A stretch of DNA of 64,000 bases from Apostichopus japonicus (GCF_037975245.1 NC_092567.1:18234876-18298875); one strand, 5' to 3'. Positions 46,585-58,509 are shown, counted from the stretch's first letter. A program made the numbers and translations. Notes: generated by a model not told the origin, from the sequence alone.

Positions 46585-47000
46585 GCAGTACAGACTGTTA
46601 GGAAACTGATCATGTTCAAATCTACAAGAGATGGCAAAGATCAATTTCTTAGTCTTCTGGCATATAGGAACACTCCATTATAGCCTATAGTGATTTGGGT
46701 TGAACAGCACAATTACTTATGTCAGTAGAAGGCTCAAGGGTATCTTACCTAGCTACTGCTAACTTGCTAGAACCACAACTTCAAGTTAGTGTAGTGAATG
46801 TTATAGCTTGCAAGCTAGACAAAAAAGAATGTACAGAAATTTAAAACCACTAACACTACAAAAAGGTAATACAGTAAGAGTATAGGAGTGAGACAGGGTC
46901 AATGGAAACCTACTATAGTACAGTAAAAAAAAACCAACGAACCAAACTCATTTGTAGTTGAAACAAAAGGGGGGTAATCTAAGGAGAAATAGAAAATTAC
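46585..47000 (+). pseudogene. Ty3/gypsy integrase C-terminal fragment
   Basis: Reads WSEIAVQTVRKLIMFKSTR, DGKDQFLSLLAYRNTPL, then after a frame break YVSRRLKGILPSYC, and later LQKGNTVRV. The LLAYRNTPL, SRRL and KGNTVRV blocks in that order are typical of the integrase end of gypsy polyproteins. Several stops and frameshifts; no LTR was found. Confidence 0.7.
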
Positions 47001-47422
47001 ATATATTAAAACCAAGGAAGCCAAAAATGTGGAAATTACAACAGAAATTTATCATGATCAAAACAACTACGAAAAATTATTGAGACGCAAACAATACCTC
47101 TCAAACAGTGTTCCAGGGGTAGAATAATAAAGGAACCAAGAAGATGAAAAGAAGAATGCTAGTTTAGTATAGCATGTTGTGTACATAATGCAGATATGTT
47201 AATTGTTGCTTGAACAAGTCACGAGTTTTGAAGGAGTTGATTTGATATAATTATTTGATTATTTCTACTTTAAAACATTATGAGAGCAAACTGAGAACAA
47301 CGTTGTTGGTTTGCAGTCCATGTTTATTATAAGCGTATTAAAGAAATGCATAAAGTTCTCACTATTTAAAAGTTTAATTTCTCCAGCTTTGAAGAGGGAG
47401 TTGACACATGTGTAATTTACAT

Positions 47423-48206
47423 CATGGGCGGCGATCCTGGGGGGGAAGGGGGGGATATATCCCCCCCATGAAAATGGGTGGAGGGGATGTAATGCACCAT
47501 ATCCCCCCACCAAATGCCAGGGATAAGAAAATTTTCATGCCTACATTTATGCATCATCGTGAATGTACGGCTCTTTTTTAGCTTCATTTCTCGCCTACCA
47601 TAAACGCAGAGCGATCTTTTCAAATAAACCGTCTTTATCTTTATCACGGTATTGATATAGAACATATATGCACCCTCATAGTATTCATATAGGCCCTATA
47701 GTAGGCCTACACACGTACATGTTCTCTCGGACAGCTGAGAATCTCATGTTACCAGGGTAATGCTTAATACACGTTTCACCTGGATGCCCTAGCAATCGGT
47801 ACCTAGGAATGTAACTATGTGTAATTGTGTATTGCATGTGTATAGGCCTATAATAGCCTGCATGAGGCCATTTTTTTCATGGAATAATATAAAAGAGCTC
47901 GCGAACATTCTAACGTAGCGCCTGAAACAAGATTGACAGGGGCAATTTTCCCAAAATATAACACCCGAAATTAAAAAAAAAAGTATTTTGGATCCTGATT
48001 ATGAGATATTTCGGACATGATATCCCTATTTTATAGTTGGGTATATGCCGCTTGCAAACCTTGGGAAGTGCCGTTTCCGGCCATCTGGAGGGTTTGTAAA
48101 TCCCCAAAATTTCTTGTACGCTTCGCGCCAACCCATGGTGGCGCTACGCTTAGATAGTCAACAAGGTCATATCCCCCCCACTCGGAAGTACGGATCGCCG
48201 CCCATG
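47423..48206. mobile_element. hAT-type MITE, 784 bp
   Basis: A perfect 15-bp terminal inverted repeat CATGGGCGGCGATCC, flanked by 8-bp duplications ATTTACAT (47415-47422 and 48207-48214). The interior has a GGGGGGATAT patch near each end. No coding capacity. The inner stretch near 48050-48130 resembles 54080-54130 in the MITE at 53863. Confidence 0.92.
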
Positions 48207-48479
48207 ATTTACATTAGCGCCACCAATCCTGATATCATAGATTAACAAGGTGAGTACAAAATGTCTTGTTTTACGAGCACGACAGATCCTTTTTCTCCTC
48301 TTTTTACTTTCTTTAGTAACATCCCTGTAAACATGCGAGGTTATATTCTAGCATGGACGGTATTTCGTGAAAAATCAAAAACATTGGTTTAAGAAACACG
48401 GCGGATGAGAGGGTTGTGAATCAATATTAATGTACTATTCGTTTATTACTTTGCTTTCACCCACTCAGAAGATACACAA

Positions 48480-48590
48480 CATAGTAGCGTTCTCCTATGG
48501 GCTCGGACCGTGCTGAGCCGGGGGCCCGGAAACCCGGGAGCCGGGGGACCAAAAGGGGGGGGGGCTCCCGCTATAATGATGCACAGAAAA
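48480..48590. repeat. GC-rich patch with short palindromes
   Basis: GAGCCGGGGGCCCGGAAACC, GGGAGCCGGGGG and a G-run form strong local secondary structure. It is probably a repeat fragment; boundaries not found. Confidence 0.35.
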
Positions 48591-48716
48591 AGGTATACCT
48601 CTTTGGATAGGGAGGGCCCGTTTTTACTGGGTAAGAAAAACTCATGCAAGACTGAATGTTGTTTCACTCATACAACTTGTAAGATGTATCAACACTGAAA
48701 ACTTAAATTGGTTCAC

Positions 48717-49080
48717 CGACTAACATAACGTTAGTCCATCTGGTGCCTCTCCCGACTAACATAGCCTTAGTCACTTGCTATACCGACTAATTTATTCCTT
48801 AGTCAGTTGGATTTCTTAGTAGGTCATCTTAGTCCGTCAGCTTAGTCGATCAACAATTTCTTAGTCGGTAAATGTATATTAGTCAGTTACATTAGTTGGT
48901 GACATTAGTCGGTCTTTACCGACTAATTTATATGAGCCACCGACTAGTTTATAGCAGGTTTTACATTAGTCAGGATGGTGCCTCTCCCGACTAACCTTTC
49001 TTAGTCGGTATCGACTGACTAGTTGCACTGACTAGAATCACTGAAAGAATTAAACCCGACTAGTTTCACTGACTAGCATC
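48717..49080. repeat. Left subterminal GACTAA/TTAGTC array
   Basis: About 25 TTAGTC, GACTAA or GACTAG motifs in 360 bp, with the doubled phrase GGTGCCTCTCCCGACTAAC at 48740 and 48976. They are likely transposase-binding repeats (inference). Confidence 0.8.
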
Positions 49081-49689
49081 ACTGAAAGAAAAGAGAGCAG
49101 AAGAAACACAAATAATGTGTACGTTGGCAGTATTTATTTCTGATAAAACTTCTGATGTCTACAAGGCTGACTTTCGACAGATAGAGAAGAAATCACTGTA
49201 AACAAAAATCTGAAAATATGATTTTATTCCAACAAAGTTAAGACAAGTTTATGGATCAAACATGAATCGCAAAAGTATAGCACTGCACAATAATGCAAAG
49301 TTGAATCTTGGGCAAGGGTTCCTCATGACTTTCGTTTTAAAGTGGTACCCCAAATCGACACCAGTTAAGTCTTCACGAACAAAGAGTGTTTCTCTTAACT
49401 ACAAATGGCCTCCCACTTGTCTTCAGGAAGCCAAAATCTGCACCATTATTGACCTGTGAACAGAAAATATGATATACGTGTAAGCGCAGATACAGATATA
49501 GCACATGATAACTCACATTATCATAAACATACATTTACATTAAAATTTTATAATATTGGGAGGTATACATTTAAATCTAGGTCCCTCAAATTATAAGCCA
49601 GGAATAGCAGCTTTACCAAATAATTATTAGCTTTGAACAGCATAACACCAAGTTATTTTTCAAAGCTTAATAATTATGTTAATCATGTT

Positions 49690-51395
49690 AATAATGATCC
49701 CAATAGACCGGGAGCCCAGCGGGTTTGGTTAGCTGGAAAGGTAACCAATTGCCTTGTACATCACAATGTTCACAGTGCATTCCTGTATATGAAACCAGAC
49801 GACTGGCAACCGACTGTGGTGAGTGTGGCTGGGAGAGCAATTTTAAAGTCACCTGATAGCTAACCTAGATCAGTTTTCATGGTAACACATCAAAGTAAGT
49901 ACAATGTGTCAGGTATGGCCCCAAGAGCAACAAATGGCCATTGCCAGTAATTATTGGTGGTGGGGTACCCCTGCCAGTGATCTATAATTGACCCCTCAAG
50001 GCTGACCTAGGTCAGCTCATGAGGTAACCACTTGAAACCTACTGGAAAATGTTGGTTAGGACTTCAGATACAACTGATGGGCATTGCCAGTAATTTTTAT
50101 TAGTGGGGTACCCCTGCCAGTAGACCCCCAAAATGCCCATCTCCCATTGACCTAGATGAGCTCATGATGTAACCAGTTGAAAACTACTGGAAAATTGTAT
50201 CACTTCATATGTAAGGGATGGGCATTTCCAGTAATTTATATTGGGGGGGGGGGGTACCCCTGCCAGTAGACCCCCAAAATGCCCATTCCCTCATTGACCT
50301 AGGTCAGCTCATGAGATAACCAGTTGAAAAATTACTGGAAATGATAGGTATCACTTCATATGTAAGGGATGGGCATTTCTAGTCATTTACATTGGTGGGG
50401 TAACCCTGCCAGTAGACCCCCAAAATGCCCATCCCCCATTGACCTAGATTAGCTCATGAGGTAACCAGTTGAAAACTACTGTAAAATGATTGGCAGGACA
50501 CTATATGTAAGGGATGGGCATTGCCAGTAATTTTTATTGGTGGGGTACCCCTGCCAGTAGACCCCCAAAATGCCCCCCCCCCCCTCATTGATCTAGGTCA
50601 GCTCATGATTTAACCAGTTGAAAACTACTGTAAAATGATTGGCAGGACACTATATGTAAGGGATGGGCATTGCCAGTAATTTTTATTGGTGGGGTACCCC
50701 TGCCAGTAGACCCCCAAAATGCCCCCCCCCCCCTCATTGATCTAGGTCAGCTCATGATTTAACCAGTTGAAACCTACTGGAAAATGATTGACAGGATTCT
50801 ATATGTAAGGGATGGGCGAACTCTGGCAGTGGTGGCCCACCAATATAAAATACTGGAAATGCCCATCCTTACATATGAAGTGATACCTGTCATTTTCCTG
50901 TAGGTTTCAACTGGTCAAATCATGAGCTCACCTAGGTCAATGAGGGGATGGGCATATTGGGGGTCTACTGGCAGGGGTACCCCACCAATAAAAATTACTG
51001 GCAATGCCCATCCCTTTTATCTGAAGTCCTAACCAACATTTTCCAGTAGGTTTCAAGTGGTTACCTCATGAGCTGACCTAGGTCAGCCTTGAGGGGTCAA
51101 TTGTTGATCACTGGCAGGGGTACCCCACCACCAATAATTACTGGCGATGGCCATTTGTTGCTCTTGGGGCCATACATGACACATTGTTCTTACTTTGATG
51201 TGGTTACCATGAAAGCTGATCTAGGTTAGCTATTACAGGGTAGGTGACTTTAAATTGCTCTCCCAGCCACATCCACCACAGTCGGTTTGCCAGTCGTCAG
51301 GTTTCATATACAGGAATGCATTGTGAACATTGTGATGTACCAGGCAATTGGTTACCTTCCCAGCTAACCAAACCCTCTGGACTCCCGCTCTTCAG
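49690..51395. repeat. Large inverted repeat with tandem core
   Basis: The left arm (49690 to about 50170) and right arm (about 50870-51395) are inverted copies, well over 90 % identical by eye. They share GGGTTTGGTTAGCTGG, ACATCACAATGTTCACA and TGGCCCCAAGAGCAACAAATG. Between and overlapping them, six to seven tandem units of about 147 bp contain GATGGGCATTGCCAGTAATT, GGGGTACCCCTGCCAGTAGA and CATTGACCTAGGTCAGCTCA. Confidence 0.92.
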
Positions 51396-51529
51396 ATCAG
51401 TGAAAATTTGACCAAACTTATGAAGCTTGCACGTAAATGATATACTAGACTGTTTTTTTTTTAAAACAGGTTATGAAAAGTATCTTTAATATCATTAAAC
51501 AGTTGGGTACAATAATTAAACTCACTCTT

Positions 51530-51745
51530 CCATCTTTTTTCTCTATGGTCCTTGTTCCGTTGCTTTTTGGACTCTTGGATAAACTCTTTTGTTCTGCGAA
51601 GGGTACCAATATATCATCTTAAAACATGTCTTTAAGCATATATAACACAGTTCTCCTCTTCTGTTGTTGCCTCCACACTGGTGTCGTACATCACAGGAAA
51701 CCTCACCCTTGACTTAGATATTTGGCTTTTCAATTCCTGCTGGAA
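51530..51745 (-). other. Possible coding relic inside the CACTG element
   Basis: The minus strand shows QELKSQISKSRVRFPVMYD, EATTEEENCVIYA then a stop, and nearby RRTKEFIQESKKQRNKDHR, EKRWKSE, a charged helical stretch. It could be an exon of an element-encoded protein. A further minus-strand open patch lies at 49270-49450. Not recognised. Confidence 0.25.
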
Positions 51746-51799
51746 AAAAAAAACAGCAAAGTATTCATCATTTGAAAAAGAACAAAAAAAAAGTTGTCA

Positions 51800-53380
51800 C
51801 CACAAAGTTATGTGAGATTTGCTTCCACTATAGTCTCAAAAAACAATCCCAAAGTTTGAAGCAGACTGTATAAAGCTGAAAATTTGAACGAGAGTGTCAT
51901 CACCATTGCAACCAGAATCAAATGCCCAGAATACAGAGATAATAAAACATGGGCTACATCTTTGTTTGTTTTTATGATCTTTAATAATATAAAATTTTAG
52001 AAACAGAAATGCACTGAGCCAACTTATTTATAGGCATAATCGTTTTTAGTTGTTATTTTGCTTGCTCACATAACAAGCCTGTTTAGACCTAGGCTAGAGG
52101 AGAATCAGTACTTTGTTACACTAAGTTTGTCTTTCGGTCGTTTTGATTTAGTCTTACTAGTAGTACTAAAGTATATAATGGACTGGCGAAGACTAGAGAA
52201 TACCCAGAGTTTTAGGAACTGCGTTAAACTGTATGATCTGATCAATTATTTACGTCAATGAGTTTCATTCAATCTAGGATCAAAAGAGAAAACTAATTAA
52301 TCTTAACCTTTAAACTTTGCTACTAAACAGATATGCTTGAATTACAAATAAATGTCAATAAAACATCATAATCTACGAATCGATGCATATACATATACAT
52401 AAACAGAATAATTTGAATTCGCGCAAGTGAGCCCTGCACTACATTGGACAGAAGAAAAAAAACGTGCAATTAGACCAAACTAAACATACTAAATTTTCCG
52501 TTACTTCTTCATAAAATATCAATACAAATACAACAACTTACTCTTTTGGCAGTATACTAAAAGCACATGTTATAATAACTTCAGACTATCAAGCTTTCCT
52601 GAGAAAAAACGGTTAATACTTCTTACAGTAAACAAGTCGACCGTGAAGGAATGTCGCAATTGTTTCCTGGGTGTGACCGGAAATTAAATACTAAAAAATG
52701 ATAAATGAGAAGGTTAAATAGAACTGAAGCGTGCATCCTGACTGCTCGCAACATATAATACCGTTGACTAGCCAACATAATTTGTTCAGCCTACTGTGAC
52801 TGTACGTTTGAAGGTCTAGCCTTGCTTATTCAATATCACAAAGCCTACCCATTTAGATTCACATGGGAAATTACAGGAAATCTTTACCAAATGAGTGTAG
52901 ACTTCAAATAAACTATTGAGACTTATAGTTCCAGCATTTGTTTGGGAATAAATTAGAAGATTATGTGCCACTGTTCAATCTAGCCCAATACACACATAAC
53001 ACATTGTTAATTGGTGTTTAGAATGCACACTTTAGTGTTGAGAATGCACTGCAGTACCCAATAGAAGCCTATAGGCTACTCACTGTCATTGCACTTGTGT
53101 ATTGCGAAACGCCAGCGTGACAACAGTAGCGTTACAACGGTAGCGTTACACTAACCATAATACAGTACTAGTGCCAGTGGCCTAACAATTAACTTTAATT
53201 TTACCTTCAAGTTAAAGGAATAACAGGTAGGCCGACGATGGCAGTTAATACCTCCATTCTTCTAAAGACCTTCTTGGGGGATTTACGGTTGAAAGTTGCT
53301 TAGAGTGATCGTATGAAACTATGCCAAGTCCAGCAAGCTGCCGTTGCCTCTCGGTTTCCAAATTGAAGTGAATCGAAGTG
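51800..53380. other. Interior of the CACTG element, unassigned
   Basis: AT-rich, with no recognised domain on either strand. Confidence 0.4.
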
Positions 53381-53389
53381 GTCCGTCAT

Positions 53390-53635
53390 ACATTAGTCCG
53401 TCGACACCGACTAAGCTACGATTATGGCGTAAATCGGGTGTCCGTATCGGTCTTAGTCCATGGGTTAAAATACCTTAGTCCGTTGCCACCAACTAAGCTG
53501 CGATTATATTTTCCTTAGTCAGTGTAAACTGACTAAGAAGCAGCGATGAAACGAAGATTTTTGGTAGTCCGTGTGCATTGGCTAACGTTACAGACTAATT
53601 TAACGTTAGTCCGTGGCAATATTGACTAGTTTATT
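53390..53635. repeat. Right subterminal GACTAA/TTAGTC array
   Basis: About a dozen TTAGTC/GACTAA motifs, including CTTAGTCAGTGTAAACTGAC (a small palindrome) and TTAACGTTAGTCCGTGG close to the tip. Confidence 0.8.
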
Positions 53636-53862
53636 TTTTCAGTGAAGAAGCCGAATTCCTCAATCCTCATCCCATGGTATACAGTTACAAAGATTTTTTA
53701 TAGCTATGTTGATAGTATTGTTCTGTCATTTCTCTTGATGTATTTTAGCATTAAAACATATTTGTCAGCTGGAAACAATGTGTAAATGCTAAATGGCCCA
53801 TTCAAATGTTCTAAACCAAGACCCCCTGCATTGATCCTGCATAAATCCTTGGGCCTATGACC

Positions 53863-54190
53863 CATGGGCGTCCGCAGGGAGGGTCAAGGGGAGGGCACTC
53901 GCCCCCTCCCCCCTGGAAAATTGAAAATTGAAAAAAGTTAAACATTTGACATTTTAATGGTTTCACCCAATCAACAGTTCTCTAGTTAAGTTCATTGCAT
54001 TCGGACCCATAATGCATTACTGAGATTATTGAAAGTCAAAATCCTAAAACATGAGATCTCAAAATAACCGATGTGTAAATGCAACTTGAAACGCCCGGGA
54101 AGTGTGGTTTCCGGGGATCTAGGAGTATTTTTTGGCAAAAAGATAAAATTGGTACGTACCTTCATGTGAACATTTCTGCGGACGCCCTTG
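53863..54190. mobile_element. hAT-type MITE, 328 bp
   Basis: Ends CATGGGCGTCCGCAG and CTGCGGACGCCCTTG are inverted with one or two mismatches. Flanks CTATGACC and CTTGGACC agree at 6 of 8 positions, a decayed 8-bp target duplication. Non-coding. Confidence 0.8.
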
Positions 54191-54329
54191 CTTGGACCTC
54201 CTGATAGGGGGCCCCTTTGGGTCATGGGCTAGGGGCCCCCAGACTCATCGTTAAACCAATGACACAACACAAACTAATGGAACAAGTCATACACGGTGTA
54301 TACTGTTCATTGACTCTAGCGACTGGTGT

Positions 54330-54408
54330 TGCGACAGAGTGGATAAAGGTGTTGGCATTTGAAGCAATTAGGCTCAGCAATCAATAGGTTCCGGGTTCGA
54401 TACCCGGC
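54330..54408 (+). tRNA. Degraded tRNA-like sequence (Leu/Ser type), target of an insertion
   Basis: GAGTGGATAAAGGTGTTGG (box A region), a long variable-arm-like stretch, then CCGGGTTCGATACCCGG (perfect T-arm). The T-stem's 3' half lies inside the TACCCGGCC 9-mer where the hairpin element 54410-55770 begins. The acceptor stem does not pair well, so it is a tRNA relic or SINE head rather than a working gene. Confidence 0.45.
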
Positions 54409-54409
54409 C

Positions 54410-55770
54410 GCGAATTTTTTTTCCCAAACAGGTTTGCAATTACGGAGTTTTCAGCCAATCAGATTGCTCGTGACGTCAGCATCAATAATGACCATCGCTT
54501 GGAAGTTCGAAGGCATACACTGAGTTACACACTGACACTTAATAAAGTCTTGTTACACGATTTCCCTGCAAACGCCCTAACTTTACTTTTAATGCTTGGA
54601 TAAACATGTTGAACTTACTTATTATACGTACGCTACATTCTATCGGGTTCGTGTTTACGTCATTCAAGATTCGTCAGCCGTTCTATTAAAATCAGAATTC
54701 GTTTCGTGGAAAGGAGGCCTACACCAAAATCAACTTCACGACGCGAGTACAGTCTTGAACGAATATACGCAAAACAGTATAGTGTACAATATGATATATT
54801 TCCGTCACTGCACTGTGTAGCATGGTGGGCTCATAATTGACTCACTTAAGGATTTGATCAACGATGTCTATCAAGGAAAAATCCAAATCACTCGACTGTA
54901 TGTGTTTTTCATATGTGTAGTTCCTCAGAAATGTTACGATCTCAAAATAATTAAGGTTCTGTGCTTATGCACCGTACACTTCAGCAGAATTTGACCACAA
55001 AATGTCTGCGTGTGAAGTTCTTTCAAACCCCTAAATTGACACATTCGTCGATAAGCTAACTGTAGTGTAGGCCTTAGTATACATCCATTGACTTTAGATG
55101 TTGTTTGCTTTGCTCTGAGCATCTAAGCTCAGACAGGTCAGGTCCCAGAGAGTAGTGTTATCATAATGAGGTAATGTTGGTTATTTTTAGGGTGTAAGAT
55201 TTCCAAATGCCCAAAAAACGTGCAAAACTAGGGGGAGGGTTTTAAAAGCTTAAAAAGTGTCACAATTTGGTCAGCAAATAGATTCGGAAATGGATTCAAA
55301 CTCATGAAATATCTAATTCTGCTAGACTGCAAAAAGTTTAAGTGGCCTGCTCTATCGTTGCTAGTAATAATTGAAGGTGCGTCAATTACGGGGGTGCGTC
55401 AATTATGAAGCCTTTACTATACACAGTTTTAATACATATATGCCTACAGCGCATGTGTTATGTACCCCTGTACGAAACTTTCACTGTGCGATGTTATCGA
55501 TTAATGCCTTCACAGAAATCTTCGATCAAAGTAGATCATACAATACTATAGTGTGCTCAATATGTCTAAACCAATTCCAAACACATCTACATATATTAAC
55601 GAAAAGCTGCGGGTAATTTTGAACGGGTATATCTTCGTTGCAACGAATGGATGCAGACATTTTGATAACCTCGAAGTGAAGGGTTTCCATTGTGATGACG
55701 TAACTTCTCCGACCAATCATGAGCGACTATTTACACACAATTGCAAACCTGTTTGGGGAAAAAAAATCGC
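54410..55770. mobile_element. Foldback element with TACCCGGCC flanks
   Basis: Ends GCGAATTTTTTTT and AAAAAAAATCGC, flanked on both sides by TACCCGGCC (54401-54409 and 55771-55779). The inverted arms continue inward for about 400 bp with decay: CCCAAACAGGTTTGCAATT, CCAATCA, TGACGTCA-like, and CTCATAATTGACTCAC against GACGCACC/TCATAATTGACGCAC. No transposase was seen. The 46-bp element at 45710 shares its ends and flanks. Confidence 0.75.
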
Positions 55771-56287
55771 TACCCGGCCGGGTCATAGTAAAGCGGGTTT
55801 TTGATCCAAGAGCATACGTTGTTCCCATCTAAAATGACTTTCTAAACTGAAAAGATTCCGAATTATTATTATTATTATTATTAGCCATATATTAGCCATA
55901 TAACTTTCATTAATTTGGGACCTGTGGTTATTCTCGTTGTCATTACTGCGGACATCGTACTTGTGAACGTTCCTTTAAATGCCTGTTTATTATAGTCTGG
56001 AAAATTATTTACATATTCTATTCGGCCCTACCAATGTCCAGTAATCATCCGATACTTATGCGAATGTGGCGTATTTTTTTCAACCGGACTGAGACGTTAC
56101 ATCGTATATATCTTACGATGTTTTCGCGATTTATCCGATTGGATTGACTTTATTTTACCTTATTTTTTAACTCCATACCAAGTTGTTTACATATACATAA
56201 CCCATTATTTATCTTTAAGGAAACGGTATACACTTTTTACGTTATATATTGTACTGTGCTCGACATACTAGTACTCGATAAGGCTGA

Positions 56288-57371
56288 TTGTTTTTATACA
56301 TCTCAATGGAAACGAATCTAAAACTTATCTCTTTCAACGCCAGGGGACTTCGACAAACAAAGAAAAGGAGACAATTATTCGCATACCTTCACAGACGCAA
56401 TGCTAACATAGTCATGCTTCAGGAAACACATAGCTCTTTATCGGATTTTAAATACTGGCAGAATGAATGGGGTGGACGTATTGTTTTCTCTCACGGTTCA
56501 ACAACGAGTCGAGGTGTATGTATATTATTGAATCCCCGCTTAACCTTGAAAGTTCTCAAGGCGGCATCCGATGCACTCGGAAGATTAGTGATACTTGACA
56601 TTCAAACCCATCAACACAATCGCCAGTATTTATGCTCCAAATATTGACACACCTATGTTTTTCACCAGCATATCGAATGTTTTAAATAATTTTCAGGGTG
56701 ATACCATTATCAGTGGAGGAGATCTTAACTTTGTTTTTAACCTAGACCTGGACAAAATTGGCGGAAACAAAAGAACAAATTTCAAAGCGCGAGAAAAATG
56801 CCTAGAGTAAATGGATTCACATAAACCTTATTGATATCTGGAGAGAACGAAATCCTTTTGTTAAAAACTATACCTGGAGCTCCAATGTAACACCAGGTAT
56901 ACACTGCAGGCTGGACTACTTCCTTATATCAGGACCTGAAAGTTATGCAGTTACTGATAATGTTTTCTCCCCTGGCATTCAATCTGATCATTCATTCATC
57001 TGTCTATCAATCTCCACCAAATTAGTTAGCAGAGGCCCAGGCTATTGGAAATTAAACAACTCGCTTCTGCATGACCAAATCTATATTGATCTCATCAATG
57101 AACTAATTCGTAATGGGCTAGAGAAGGAAACTGAACAGGACCCTACACGGCAATGGGAGATGTTAAAATTTAACATTCGTCAGACTAGCATGACTTTCTC
57201 GAAAGATCGGGCCAAAGAGAGACAGGCAAAAGAACATGATCTAATTAATAAAATTGCCGAGCTTGAACAACAATTATATCTGGAGGAATCAGCAAATTTA
57301 CGATCACGATTTAAGGAAGCCCACAACGAACTTATGTTACTTTATGATTATAAGCTCCGAGGTATGTCCTG
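56288..57371 (+). pseudogene. L1/Tx1-type LINE ORF2 N-terminal part
   Basis: Opens METNLKLISFNARGLRQTKK with LQETHS, WQNEWGGRIVFSHG and RGVCILLNP, the apurinic/apyrimidinic-type endonuclease that nicks target DNA. It continues in other frames with ISGGDLNFVFNLDLDKIGG, TWSSNVTPGIHCRLDYFLIS and SDHSFICLS (late endonuclease motifs), then a charged helical linker. Frameshifts occur near 56600 and 56810. The reverse transcriptase of this element is missing; a different LINE begins just after. Confidence 0.85.
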
Positions 57372-57399
57372 AGGTCGTTTTAAGGACATGGTGATAAAT

Positions 57400-58500
57400 T
57401 ATAGGGGTATAGATTATATGTCCTACGCCGACGATACCCAACTGTATCTTACCTTAAGTCCTGGTAACGTGAAATTTCGATATCTCGTCTGGAGTCCTGC
57501 ATACGTGACATTAAGTCCTGGAGCATACAGAACAAATTAATGTTCAATGACTCTAAAACAGAGGTCCTGCATATCTCTTCGAAATTCCTGAAGTGCCCAA
57601 CATCACCTAAAATTGCAGTTGATGATTCATTCGTTGACACTGTATTGAAAGCTAAGAGCCTCGGAGTCATCGTTGATTGTAACCTCAACATGAAACATCA
57701 TGTAAAGAACACCGCCTCCGCAGCTTCATTCGCATTATACAAGATCGGACAACTCGCCAAATACCTCGACCACAAATCTACCGAACGACTCGTCCATGCA
57801 TTCATTACGTCCCGCTTGGACTACTGCAACAGCCTCCTGTACGGCATTCCATCCACTGAACTTTCCAAACTTCAGCTCATTCAGAACTCGGCCGCCCGTC
57901 TTGTCACAAGTTCCAAGAAGCACGACCATACTACTCCAATCCTCCGTGATCTGCACTGGCTGCCCCTCCATCTTCGCATTCGTTACAAAGTTGCCCTTCG
58001 AGCCTTCAAAGCTATTCACGGTATGGCCCCTAGTTATCTGACGGACCTCGTCGCTTCCTACTCACCACAACGTCGTCTCCGCTCGTCGTCCGAAACCCTC
58101 CTTTGTCGTCCTCGCAGGTGCAACACTAGATTCTACGGAGACAGATGTTTCAGCGCTGCAGCTCCCGAAGTCTGGAAGAATTTGCCTTGGGACCTCCGTG
58201 AAGCACCTCATCTTAACCGTTTTAAGAAAGATTTGAAAACTTACCTTTTTAGCTGTTTTTAACTGTCACAGTATTTCCTTCTTTTTATATGGTTACTAGT
58301 TTGCTTTTTAGCCTGATTTATTTTTGTAGGTTACTATAGTCTTATCCTCTTAGCTGTTTTTTCTGTATATTGTATTTCGTATCTTTTGGAGTTTGCATCT
58401 TTTGGTTTCTAGCCTGGTTTATCTGTTTTTGACTTTCTTTTCACTGTACAGCGCTTCGAGATTTTTGGGAGGCGCTTTATAAGTAGTATTTATTATTATT
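57400..58500 (+). pseudogene. CR1/L2-type LINE: RT palm motif to 3' end
   Basis: A 5'-truncated element. YADDTQLYLTL at about 57421 is the reverse transcriptase catalytic YADD box, and a long frame follows (57540-58262, 240 codons from its first ATG). It reads LGVIVDCNLNMKHHV, RLDYCNSLLYGIP, RDLHWLPLHLRIRYK, FKAIHGMAPSYLTDL and LPWDLREAPHLNRFKKDLKT, the usual C-terminal series of this clade. The 3'UTR ends AGCGCTTCGAG...AGGCGCTTTATAA and TTATT repeats. The long intact frame suggests a fairly recent insertion. Confidence 0.9.
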
Positions 58501-58509
58501 ATTTTTATT

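Larger units (their letters stand above)
48693..53644. mobile_element. CACTG-ended element with GACTAA/TTAGTC subterminal arrays
   Basis: Left end CACTGAAAAC and right end TTTTTTCAGTG are inverted. Both ends carry many short GACTAA/TTAGTC motifs in both orientations (48717-49080 and 53390-53635), and ACGTTAGTCC occurs near both tips. Terminal CACTG and short subterminal repeats are hallmarks of CACTA/EnSpm-type elements. Only a doubtful 2-bp (AA) target duplication is visible. The interior holds a large inverted repeat (49690-51395) and minus-strand open segments, but no transposase was recognised. Confidence 0.6.

Noticed and set aside
49633..49863. 76-codon frame in the CACTG element
   Set aside because: It lies in the inverted repeat arm; its mirror arm does not keep the frame, and no family is recognised.
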